From NCBI GenBank assembly GCA_003255065.1, contig QAOA01007022.1:546420-610419 (forward strand): 64,000 nucleotides of DNA, written 5' to 3'. Source of the stretch: Cercis canadensis (Eukaryota; Streptophyta; Magnoliopsida; Fabales; Fabaceae). The notes beneath the pieces are model-generated. The model had not been told where the DNA came from. It searched no databases and saw only the letters and a program-made list of their open reading frames with translations. The position numbers and the translations under genes are program-made. Shown in pieces: positions 48,820 through 60,560 of the stretch (its first letter is position 1; each line of letters opens with the position of its first letter).

Positions 48820-49169
48820 GTATATTTTGAGTTACATATAGTTTCAACTTTGTGAATGTATATTGAAAATGCAATGCATTGAGTTTTGTCTGCTCAAGAT
48901 ACAAAAGATTTCTAAAATTTTTTCTGCTACCAATCACCATACGGATTTTGTTGACTATATTGATATGTGCTAAAAACTGAGTTGAATGCAACAAGAAGCA
49001 AGTTACTGGGTGTTTCGCGTATGGTGTGTCTTAGTGCTCCACCATATATGCCAAATATCATTCAAGCATTTCAACACATACTTGGTAGGCATTCAACAAA
49101 ACACACATTTTCTAAGTCAAACCAAGTATATCATACCTCCAAATGACTAATTTTCAGTCAATAGCACTT

Positions 49170-49610
49170 AAACATTAGATAATGGTAACCGAAAGTCAGG
49201 AATTGAATTGCGGCCTTTCCACTGTTAACACTTAATTGCGGATATGAGACCAGTAAGAGCAGATTCAAGGCAGGCAGGTCTCGTGGCTTTGCTAGCTTAC
49301 CCCAAAGGTAGTCCTCGCTCTGCTCTCCTCTTGTTAGGAACAAAGACTACTTTATAGGCCATCTCTATTCCTTAATCAGAGGAATAGCGGCATTTTAGCG
49401 GCGAGGCTTTCATTCCTGTCTTTTTAGCGTATAAACTTGCAGGTTCGGGAGCTGAATCATCGTAGAAAATAAAATCGATCCTCATGATTTGCGTGGGAAG
49501 AATGGGTTCGTCAAAACCGGGTGGAAAGGGAAGGGACTAAGCTTGGAGTAAGCTTCAAACTTTCAGTTGTTTTAAATAAGCTCCGAAGCGCTTATAGGGA
49601 GGGGAGAAAT
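49170..49610. other. GC-richer block of possible organelle origin inside the element
   Basis: About 440 bp with near 46-48% GC by eye, against about one third in the flanks, and without the A/T runs of its neighbourhood. Words such as GCGGCGAGGCTTTCATTCCT and AATGGGTTCGTCAAAACC look like plant mitochondrial intergenic sequence to me. That is an impression from composition, not an alignment. No gene is recognised in it. Confidence 0.3.
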
Positions 49611-50284
49611 GGGGAGTGTGCTAGTATAGAGGGGGCGAAATGGGGGAGGGAAGAAATGGTGAAAGCGAGTGACTAAAGGAAAAAATTAGATGTCTGGATG
49701 TGTATGTGTATATAGGTTGATGTGTGTGTGAAGTGAAGAGAAGAAAATGAAGACCGAGAAGAAGAAGGGGGCGTGAGAATGATGGAGGAGAAGAGAAAAA
49801 CGTGTATTTTTGGTTAGTGGAGAACAAGAGTAAATACATAATTTTTTTTGGATTAAAATATAATTAACCGTTTATAGGTAATATTCAATCATGATATCTA
49901 GACTATATACGTGGCTTAATCTCAGCTATTTATTGGCCTTTGCACCGGTACTCATTTTGTGTCATTGATATTATAGACTTGGCTTGCGTGTTGTATGTAC
50001 TGCTTCCAACTAGTCTTTGACTCCCTCCATAGGTCTTTCAAGCTTAGACAAAGATAAGTGAAGGAGAGAAAGAGGAGAGGGAGATTTTTTTTTTTTATAA
50101 AATGGTGAGGTGGCACAATAAAAACCATTAGATTATATTAAATTAAAATAAAAAATTGAGATTTTTTTAATATGACCTAGTCACGTTGCTTAGCAACATA
50201 ACTGGATCTGCCGGGGGTCAAATTTCAAAATTTCATCGAACCCACTAGTAATTCCAAGGCCCAATTTTTTATATGGGTATAGAA

Positions 50285-50522
50285 AGTGCTTTGGCTCAAG
50301 CATTTTATAGATGTCGGTCCAGTAAGCCCATTAATTGAGCCAGTTTTGGGAGGGATGAAGTATTTGTTTATCCAAAATTAAAGCCCATTACGGAGAAAGA
50401 AGGNAGTGTTTGGCTCAAGCATTTTATAGATGTCGGTCCAGTAAGCCCATTAATTGAGCCAGTTTTGGGAGGGATGAAGTATTTGTTTATCCAAAAGTTA
50501 AGCCCATTAGGGAGAAAGAAGG
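50285..50522. repeat. Direct duplication around single N at 50404
   Basis: 50285-50403 and 50405-50522 are copies of about 118 bp (TTTGGCTCAAGCATTTTATA through GAGAAAGAAGG) with three or four differences and the N at the joint. Confidence 0.87.
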
Positions 50523-53500
50523 GCCCGAATACGGGTTAAAAATGAATTAAACCGAAAAAACAATGATATAAACACACAACTTTCTGTTGCAATATTTGTT
50601 TTACCATTAGATAATTAGAGTTAAATTTTCTGTCATAATATGTTATAAACTAGATTTTATATTTTATCCATTTTTAGTGTAAAATCCTTTGCTTTATCAC
50701 TGGACAAAGAAGTACCACATCAAGATAGTTATTGATATATATTACATATGATATAATAGACGTTTTCAATTGAATTTTTAATATGTGCTAATACATGTTG
50801 TACTATCTATGTCAAATTCTTTGACATTGTCAATGAATCAAAATAAAATCTTAGAAATTATTCTAAATGTCAGAATTCAAATTCAATTGATTCTATTTAA
50901 ACATTTTTCCTATTCAACTAATTAAGATTGATCCATATTTTTAGTTGTGCTTTGTTGTAGGAAAAATTTTGCAAAAAATATCAATATTGTGAATAGAGAT
51001 ATCAATATATCATATATTATTATATATGTTGTATTTCAAAAAGTGTTTTTATAGATCGCTTTTCAATATTTGAAGAGAGAAAGGCTATATTTAAATTTAT
51101 TTCTTTTTTCTTTGTTTTATTTGTATTTCCCCAGGAATCTTTATCAACATTTCGGTAATCTAATTGTAATACCATCTAATAATATGCAATTTTCTAGATG
51201 AATTTGAGAATTGAAAGAGGCAAAAAACTCTTGGTTATAAACATATGGAGAAGTGACATAGTCGGATAGCTATATTTCAGAAAGCGTTTTAAACACATTT
51301 TGATTTGATTAACCACATCACATGAATGTGGTTAATCAAGTTAAAAAGGGATTAATGATTCTCTCTTGATGTATTTATTTGCTGAGATATATATCTAACT
51401 TGGTCATTTCTCCTTAATTAGTCTAAGCTATACACAAACCAAAAATTCTTAAAAGTAACTTTTAAATTTTTTATGATTGTCTACACATGGCTAACAATTA
51501 ATTGGCACCGTTACAATGACATAAACTGATGGTATGATTATTAAAGCCCACCCTTGAGATTGAGCTTTCGTTACCACCTTTGAAATTTAAAGTTATTCTA
51601 AAACTGTCCCAGTTCTTCATCATTAAACGAAGCCGTTATAAGGTCATGAAATCAATCTTATAACTTTAGATTAGACATTATGGGTTGTATATATATAACC
51701 CCACGCTTTAAAGTTTAAAAGCACTTGAAAAGCATCCCACATTAAAACCAAGCTCAGTTTTTACATGGCATCAAAGGATAAAAGCATCCAAAAATTGTAG
51801 GAATTACAGCTTTCAAAACAGTGTTATAATAATAATAATAATGATGATGTTTATAATTAACCTTTGAATCCATTCTTGTCATATACTAAAAAGCCAACCC
51901 CACAAGGCCTTGACTCCTCTCTAGTCTGAGAATAAAGACATTCAGATGGTACTGAGAATTGTTTCGATCAAGCATCTGGTTCCATCATTATATATAAGCG
52001 AAAGTTTCAAATTGTAATCGAGTATCACCGAAAGTTGTAGGCACTAGGGCTAGCCATGTAGAATACTAGCTAGCTGGGGTAATAAAAAGAAAGAAAAGGA
52101 GGACGTCACTGGTTCTGGGGGAAGATATGAGTCCTCCTTCACAATATATGCCCTACCTAACTCATCTAATTAACCTCAACTTAGCCATACACTTTCATTT
52201 TTGCTTCCTGCATGATATATTTATAGATATATAAATGCTAATGTAGATTTCGTAGAATTGAATGAGCAAAATGCAATTTCAGCATTCATCCAGTGTCAAA
52301 AGATATAATTTGGTTTTGGTTTTCACCTATATAACAATGTAATTAGTTTATCTAGCACAAATGACTTTTTGTATATATAGTAATTCTTTTAGTTGGTATT
52401 AACGATTTTAATTAATGAATAAACTTTCATTGAATGAAAGGACAAATATTGATTTTTTAAATATTTGCATCCTTATCTCTTTCTCTCCTTCCTATCTCTC
52501 TCTTCACTCTAACGATTTCTTTGTTTCGTGTTGGCCAACAAAATTCCATTCAAGGAATGCAGGCAAAAGGTGAAGAGAGATAGTCAAACAAGAAAGAAAG
52601 AGGAAAGGGGGAGACCATCGCTATGAAAGATGCAAATTAAACTAGACTTCATATCATTAGCAGAGGAGCGAGAAATCAGAATCGGAAGGGGTTTTTTTTA
52701 ATCTGAATATTGTATTTTTTTATTTTAAAAAATAAATATCAACAGATGAAACTCACTAAATACGTTTCATATCATGCATGTTTTACTTGTAAAGTTATAT
52801 AAAATAAATAAATTATCAAAATATAATATTTAAGTGAAATAGCAGTGGAGTGGGATTTGTGATGGCAATTTCAGAGGAATAAAAGAAATCCCAACAAATG
52901 GAGAGATGGTGGTTTTGTCTTGTTAGTCGCTGATTGGAGTTTCTTATAGTGCGAATTCATCACGGATTATGTGATCTGGGGTGGACACAATATTTTAACA
53001 ATTTAGAGGGTCGAAATTATAATTCTATTATTAACCGGCTAAACTTTTCGATCTCCATCGATTAAAACGTTGGTGGAATTATTGAACCGACACCATGGTA
53101 CGATCCCTTATGGCAGTTGCAGAGTTTTGTGTTAAGAATTTGGTGGCACTATCTGTGTGATGGATACAGAAAAATATTGTATTGGAGAGTAGGTTTGAAG
53201 CACTTGTCAAAGCAGCAAGGAAGCATACAACTGTGCTTCCAATTGCTTCTTGCTGGTAACAGAACCAGCACACTCTGCTTCTGAATCATTCCTTGAGATC
53301 TTCAATTTGGTCGCAAGAATTTTGATCAGTTGACTCTGCAGTATCAATGCTGGGCAGCTTTCATTATCACCTTCATCAACCATGTCTCTCCTGTCCCTAC
53401 TCATGAGTCATAACATGGCCAAACGATGTCGTTTTAAAATGCTAAAGCCTCCAATATTGGTGGCTTTACCACCTTATTTTCCTTTCCCATTTTAATATTG

Positions 53501-54691
53501 AAATCTTTACAGCACCCACTCTGCTTTTTAGGCCGGTCGGCGGAAAATTAGGTTCCCTTTTTAAAGAAAAGGTAAATGGATCAAAACCCCCACAAAAGGG
53601 AAAAAACCAAAAAGAATCCATCATATGGTCCATTGACCATGATCCTCGAATCGTTGACCTAGGTTTTTCCCAAGTTCTATCAAACGGTCCATAAATATTG
53701 ATGTTTATGTTTTTAAGGAGACATTACACTAGTTGAGCATCGAGGGATTTGTACAAATCACATTTTCTATCTGAATTATTGGGATAGTTTTACTTAATTC
53801 TTTTGGCATTTGCTAACCGATCGATACTATAAAAATATTGATTACGATGTGTAGTATATATACTTTGACTTCTGTAAATGTTACATTTTATTTCATAATA
53901 TTTAAAATATTTATTATTTTGCATTGTCACAATTTCAATATATAAAAAATGGCTCTCTATTTTTAATACAAATTAAATTTCAATTTTAAAAATCAAAACA
54001 AAAGTCAATGCTAAGTATAGTTAAAGTACATTCTTAATTATTTAAAACTGATGTTAATTAAGAAGTATCAATGTGATATGACTCCTTAATTAGTACCCTT
54101 GTACACAGGTTAGTAAAATTTACATTTAATTTGTATGGAAAATAGTGACATTAGTTAACACTCAAACTTCTGAATATTTATTTTTATTAGATAGATGAAT
54201 TTGTTTTCTAGCTAGAGATATTATATAAAACAAAAGATTCAACTTATCAACTTGGCCAGTTATATTGTACACCTGTGTAACCTTTCAAATAGTAATAATA
54301 ATTGAGTTGTGTATTTTTAGAAGTTAATAGTTAATAATGTCCTTATTAGCAAGACCTAATTTTCTTTATGAGTATTATTAAAGATAGATGAAGCCGGTTC
54401 ACAGTTTTGATCAATTGCAAAATTAAATAATAATGGTGAGTTACATACAAACACAAGTTAATTGGGTCCACCCACCATATAATATCACAAAGGCAATTAT
54501 ATATCTGATTCCGGATTGCAAAGAAGAAAGGGATTTGATACCTTTTGTGTCGGCTACTTCTTCCATGAAGAAACCCTCAAGAAACCCCATCGATCACCCT
54601 TCAAATTCAAACCATGTAAATGCAAATTCGATCAAATATTAAACCTCCTCTAAAAGTCCTCAATCCAAACCAAGAACAAGAACAATTATCA
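50523..54691. other. Gene-poor AT-rich intergenic region
   Basis: 4.2 kb without a gene I can support. The only protein-like stretch is on the minus strand at 53404-53207 (65 codons, MSRDRRDMVDEGDNES...), which may continue in another frame to 53079; it has no recognised domain. A TAA-type microsatellite lies near 51825-51845. The last 300 bases are the upstream region of the PADRE gene. Confidence 0.45.
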
Positions 54692-55303
54692 ATGGGAAAC
54701 TGCGTTTTCAAAGGGTTCAACCATGGGGCTCTGGACGAAATGATGGTCAAAGTCGTCACCTCCAGTGGCGGTATCATGGAGCTTTACACTCCCATCACCG
54801 TGGAATGCATAACCAACGGGTTCCCCGGCCACGGCATCTTCCGGAGCCGCCGTGACATATTCTCGGAGCCAATGCTTCACAACGAAGAGCTTAACGGCGG
54901 TGAAGTTTACTACCTTCTCCCTCTGAACCCGTCTAGGCTCTCATCCAGCAAGAGCATTGCCAGAGAGAGAGAGCTAGCCGCCAACTTAACGCCGTATCGC
55001 ATGTCCACGTACGAGAAGAACAACAACAGCAACAACAAGATGTGGTCGGAACCACAAGCGGAGGTGTTACCGAGGTACAATAGTAGCGGGGTGTGGAAGG
55101 TGAAGTTGGTGATAAACCCGGAGCAGCTGTCGGAGATTTTGTCCCAGGAATCGAGGACGGAGGCGTTGATAGAGAGTGTAAGGACGGTGGCCAAGTGTGG
55201 AAATGGTGTGCCCTCGTCGGTGGCCAATTCCGACCAATGGAGTATGGCTAGTAGTTGGAAGGGTTCTATGTCCGACAAGGTGGGTTTAGATAGTTTAGGT
55301 TAA
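54692..55303 (+). CDS. DUF4228 / PADRE domain protein
   Basis: An intronless 203-aa protein of the plant PADRE (DUF4228) family. These are small, partly disordered proteins often induced by pathogens, cadmium and other stresses; biochemical role unknown. The ATG at 54692 gives MGNCVFKGF, with glycine 2 (myristoylation) and cysteine 4 (possible palmitoylation), so membrane attachment is likely. The conserved N-terminal block is clear: VKVVTSSGGIMELY, then ECITNGFPGHGIFRS and LHNEELNGGEVYYLLPL, covering about residues 18 to 80. The middle is Ser/Asn-rich, followed by the family's second block (GVWKVKLVINPEQLSEIL) and the late DQWSMASSWKGS motif. The frame is open 24 codons further upstream, but the MGN start is the family start. 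Confidence 0.92.
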   Translation: MGNCVFKGFNHGALDEMMVKVVTSSGGIMELYTPITVECITNGFPGHGIFRSRRDIFSEPMLHNEELNGGEVYYLLPLNPSRLSSSKSIARERELAANLTPYRMSTYEKNNNSNNKMWSEPQAEVLPRYNSSGVWKVKLVINPEQLSEILSQESRTEALIESVRTVAKCGNGVPSSVANSDQWSMASSWKGSMSDKVGLDSLG

Positions 55304-57781
55304 TTCTTTTTTTTAAATAATAACCCTGACTATTATCTGCTTAAATTGTTCATCAAAACTGATCTCTTCTAATACCTGTAAGATATTCGTATCACTATAT
55401 TAGTGGTTTTGTTTCATCTGAGATTTTAGTCAAGTATGTATGCATGTGATCGATCAATAAGTTGTTCTATTTTATGTGTAAATTTATGATATTATCATTT
55501 AGTAACGGCACGGAGATTAGGAACTATAATTTATTCTAAAGAATGCTGCAAAGGAATGTATAATGCCACGCCGTCCTATAATTCCATCTGGGTCATTCAT
55601 TTTTTTTTCTTTTTTCTTTGTTTATAACGTTACAAAGCTTGAATCGAAGTCAAATGATGAACACCATCTCAAGGCCATGACCCTTACCAATCAGTCATTA
55701 CTAGCTCACCATTTAATGGCTTGGGTCATAGCCTCATATAACGTTATACAGCAGTTTCAAGCTGCCCAACTGTTTGCCAAATTGCACAGATGATGAATTC
55801 TACATATGTTGCTTATTTGAAGGTTCACAGAAAGAATTACAGAGGTGCCAATTAAGAATGGTTTAACAGGAAGACATGTTCAGTCATGTCAAAAAATAAA
55901 AAAGAAATGTTCAGTGAATGGGCTTGATGGACGGTCAGTGCTGATGTATAAATTAGGTCCATATCCAATGTTTTTGGTAAGAGTCCATATATGTAAACTC
56001 CAAAAATAACTAATTATGCTTAGGCTTGGCCCAGGACTGTTAACATCTTTGTTTTGTTTGTTTGATCAAATATATAACCAAGCATGAGATAAGTAAGCTA
56101 CCAAAAACTACACCTTAGCCGAAAATCAAAGTAGTCCATATGGGCAATTAAAGTTTGAAAAGCCTTGAAAAGATTGAAAAGCTTCTGATCGTTTAACAAT
56201 TAAAGTAGTCCATATGGGCAATCATTCATCACAAATATTCTTTTTTCACTATCAACACTCGTGAAACACGAGAAATTACTGTCAATGATTCCCGCTCGAA
56301 AGCTCAAGTATAATTGATGAATAAACACAAGCCATAGGTGCATTGAAAATAAAGCAATCTATGCACATTCCCAAACTAATTAAAACCCTGAAAGGATAGT
56401 TAAATAGCAAAACAAGAGTAAGATTGTTGGTAAAGCCGTAGAAGTGAAAACAAAATTAAAGAAGTGGAAGGTTCAAGAAAGAATGATTATCAGTAATGTA
56501 TCGAGACATGATATATATTCATGTTTTGGGCTCATATAATGTCTTCTTGGTTAATTCTTTTTCTTTCACTTCACTCTTTAATTTATATTTTGGGGTTCCA
56601 GAAACCTTTCACATTTGCCACCTTGAACACGTTCACAAAGGTGATTGCTATATTAGTCCCCAGATTGCTTTCATTGTTTGGGAGATTGAGTGCAAATCTG
56701 CCTAAAAATCAGCTCTTATTTGAAGTATAATTGAAAATTGGACAGTAGAAGTCTTTAGATGCCTGAAAGAGAACAGAGGGAAAAGAGAGGGTTTGGTGGT
56801 CAATTTTTGGATCTTCAAAGTCTAACAAATTGGTGGATTGTACATATCAAGAGGTGAATTTATTCTTCAATGTTTTTGTCTTTTACTTTGGACCTTTGTG
56901 TTGATACGAATATATCAGTTGATGTTGTTAAGGGGACGTTTCAGTGATTGAGAGTACTTGATATTTTATATATAGTAAAGATATCGGGTTTAAATTTTAT
57001 TGGGAGTGAGTGAGATGAATTTTTTTTTAAAAAATATGTCACCCTTTGTTATGTAATTTCTAGCGGACCAAAAAAAAAAAAGTTGTTACATTACATCATA
57101 ATCATATGTTGATGTACGCGAGCTTTGATCATTAATTTAGATGCACACTTATTTCACGAAAGGTACTGTTTGGATTTAAATTACTTTTATAATTTTAGAA
57201 AGCATAAGTTCATTCACTTAGAAAATTTATAATAATAATAATAATAATTATCAACCATTTTGTATATTGAACAATTTGTAAAATTATGCCAGATATATTA
57301 ATTATAAAATAATATGATTAATATAATTCATAAATTTGTATGCATATGTCAAAGAACAAAGCTAAATATTATTCCAAGACTAAATTTTTCAACAAACACA
57401 ATTATCTACGCACATTAATCCTAGCTAATATATTTGGGAAAGGTGGCCAGTGAATTGTAAAATCAGTTGTGTTCTTGCTAATAATTGTAAAACAAGCATG
57501 AAATGGAATCTTCCAATTAGGAACTTTTTGACCATTACTCTATTTAAAGTCAAATTTGGTAAGTTTTCCAAGTTGGTGCAACAGTGACATTTGTTTTCTC
57601 TTTTTCCCTTGAAACAATGAAAATTATTGGTAAAGATGAGACAAATGCAATAAACATGGTTTTGTCTGCGGTAACCCTATGTGATAAAGGAACAGCAATA
57701 GGCTGGCTAGTTATTATTGATGCAATAGCTAAATTCTGGTCAGAAAAAATCATGAAACTCATAATTAGCTTCTAGATTTCA

Positions 57782-57784
<3 letters not shown>

Positions 57785-57814
<30 letters not shown>
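57785..57814. repeat. (AT)15 microsatellite
   Basis: Uninterrupted AT dinucleotides, 30 bp, in intergenic DNA. Confidence 0.9.
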
Positions 57815-57817
<3 letters not shown>

Positions 57818-59059
57818 ATTGATAAAGTTACTACGATCATTATTCAGATAAAAATTTAAGAGAATGCTTAATATATAAAATACAGCATCTAATGCTGATA
57901 TTAGATCCTTGAGATTAAGGTGATAGACAGTCACTATGAAGCCTCCAAAATAAGTCCTAATCCTCCATAACCATAGAGCATTCTTGCATAGAACAAAGAT
58001 ATAGTAACTTAGACTTACCCTTTATTTTTGTTAGTTAAGTAGACACCATAGAACTATATCCTACAGAAGTGAACTCTGATAAACATATTATACAATCTAT
58101 TATTTTGAGATAAACACTGCACCCTTATATGTTTGCCTACTTACAGAAAGTTGAGCTATGTAAAAAATTATTAGTGAATCGTTAAATTCAGATTGTGTTC
58201 ATGTTATAAATAACACTGCTAATAATATTGTTATAATTACTTGAACAGACTCATTTTTGGAGTCAAGCAAACGTCTGAACTCGTCAAATTTATGTTGTTC
58301 CAATAAATAAAATAACAAGAATGAATCTGACTGATCTTCAGAGATATTGCATCCATGGATGAAGGAGAGTAAAATACAGGTATAGCCAATCCACGATTTA
58401 ATCTAAAAGTTTGATTAAACAGCACTTAGCCACAACATTTACTGACGGTAACAATTAAAGATAAAAAAAAAAAAAACCATTGGTCTTTTCATCAGCCATA
58501 TGAACAATATATATTTGGAATTTCTGATGTTTTATTTATATAAATATGGTCGCACATGATCCATGACTACAATTACAAAAGAATATTAGCTATGAAGATA
58601 AGGGGAAGGAAAAATGTCTCACTATTAGGTGCATCTGGAATATAAACGTCCCTTTCGTAAATTAATACTTATGAGACTATACAAAGAAATATTCCTCCAT
58701 TGGTTGTTTGTTTCCAATGAAAATGATTCCAAGCTGTTTAGCTTCAAGTTGGAAGCATCAATTTGGTATCTGGGATTGGACTACGTCCTTGTGGGTCATA
58801 ACTGAGGTGAAGACCATGGCCCAAACGGGAATCTTATATATTTTCCTGAGAAAATGACACAAAGAAGATTGATATAATGCACCTTGAAACTCACAATCCA
58901 GTGTCGAGAATCTATACGTGATTGAACCCACGTTGGAAACAAAGTGAAAGAGATAGGCATCTCAAATAGCTTTCACATTTAATAATTTTACTACTTTTGT
59001 GATAGATTCATTTACAGGGAAGGTTAAATAAAACTAGAGATGATCAAATTTTGATCCTA

Positions 59060-60560
59060 TAAAGAGAAGGAAAAGTAAAGATTACTGGACGTTGTTCATA
59101 TAATTTTGCATTCCTTTTTATAAAGAGATGAGCAGAATAAAGTGAAGCAAGTATGGTAGCAACATATCAGAATCTGAGCTTTAATTGTTTCCCCACTCCC
59201 TTTTTCCTTGCCTCCCCCCAGGTGTTCAAGTCCCGAACTGACAATTATAGAATATAGCTTACAAGAATCTGTGAAAGAGTGAAAGTTACCTCCGCCAATG
59301 AACGACAACTGAAAAAGAAAGCAAAAAGAGATCACAGAAAGAAAGAATATTAATCAGCAGGATGATAAGTGTTCATATTATTATAAACACATTCTGCTAG
59401 AAACAAAATGAAACCAGAAAAAAAGAAAAAGAAACAAAGCCACTAGGTTTGGTTGCCTTTGCATTATTTGCATCGAGTTTTAGCCCTATCACTATTTACA
59501 ATGGTAGAAACAAATAAATATGTATGGAAAACTTCGACAAATAACCTAATCTAGAAGCTAGCTATATAAAGTTTTGTTATAAATTTAATCTGGTTGTGAA
59601 AATCTACGTTAAACTTCATAAAATAATCTTCAATATGCAGTTTTGTCTTTTTTTTCCTCCTCTAAAAAAATATTGTTCAAGGCTCTAATATGTAATATGA
59701 GATGAACATCATCTGCCGGCTAATTACTTGAAAAAGGCTATTTTTCTAGCCAAACCAACATCTTAAGCAGTTAAATTAATGTGGCTTTTAGTAAATATTT
59801 AACGAGATAACAGGAGATGAAGAGATATATACAATTTAGCCACATGACTTCCTGAGGCATCCATTTGTTAATTAAAGAGGCCATCTCCTTGTATGCACCG
59901 CAGCTGCCAAAAGTACCATTAAAATAAATGAAAGAGTAATTTTTTAATACCTATATATATGACAATATCTTAATTTATTTGGATTTATTTATAGAACTCA
60001 CCTAAATTATTTTTGTATGCTTAAATTATTTACACATTTTATATTAGATGTATAAACATCATTTCTCTAAACATAAATAATACTCCTTACATTTGAATCT
60101 TTTATTATAAAAAAATATATATGGTTTCACATGATTTATGTCTTACAAATAAATTACTGTTGTGGAGATTTTTTGTTGTTGTTGCTAATGATAGATATAT
60201 TACATCATTTATATTTATTATGAAAAATTCACTACCTATAGAAGAGCACCTATTAAGCTACTAATAAGGCGAAAACTATGGAACAAATATCACAACTAGG
60301 ATATCAGGTTTTGAGTTTGAGAGCTGAGAAACTCATTGGCCTTATATAAGCCTATATATTGCTCATGATCAAATAGATATGGAGATTAAGGGGACTTCGT
60401 TTTGTTCATATGATTTTGCAATTCTTTCAGAAATATATCTGCATAATGAAGTGAAGCAAATTCTTTCTCAAAACCCAAGCGGTTCCGTTTCCTTTTCCCC
60501 CATGCTCTATAAAGTCAAAAGTATCTCGAATTTTGAACTACAGGTAATCAAAGAAAGATG
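59060..60560. repeat. Diverged dispersed duplication, 1.3-kb spacing
   Basis: 59090-59290 and about 60395-60560 share an ordered series of words: GTTGTTCATATAATTTTGCA against GTTTTGTTCATATGATTTTG, then AAAGTGAAGCAAGTA against GAAGTGAAGCAAATT, then a CCCTTTTTCC / CCTTTTCCCC stretch. Identity is perhaps 65 to 70% with gaps. The second copy lies in the 88-codon open frame at 60379-60645, the first does not keep that frame. Confidence 0.45.

Larger units (their letters stand above)
47732..50212. mobile_element. 2.5-kb element with long terminal inverted repeats (Pack-type candidate)
   Basis: The left end (GGCGGATCCAGTCATGTTGC) is matched in inverted orientation by the right end (complement GGCAGATCCAGTTATGTTGC). 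The match continues for about 140 bp (to 47880 on the left, from about 50085 on the right) at roughly 85 to 90%. A second matched block occurs farther in: 48290-48330 (CCAATGACACAAAATGGGCACCGG) is the inverse of 49930-49975, with an extra 370 bp in the left arm. A near-perfect palindrome GTCATGTTGCT/AAGCAACATGAC sits just inside the end. The interior has no transposase but holds a coding-like fragment and a GC-richer block. A target duplication is not clear (GGGTC occurs on both sides), so superfamily is unresolved. Confidence 0.7.

Noticed and set aside
49621..49839. 72-codon minus-strand frame in the large inverted-repeat element
   Set aside because: Leu/Ser/Phe-rich low complexity from a GA-rich stretch; no motif.
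54689..55278. Minus-strand frames opposite the PADRE gene
   Set aside because: Antisense shadows of a clear DUF4228 coding sequence.
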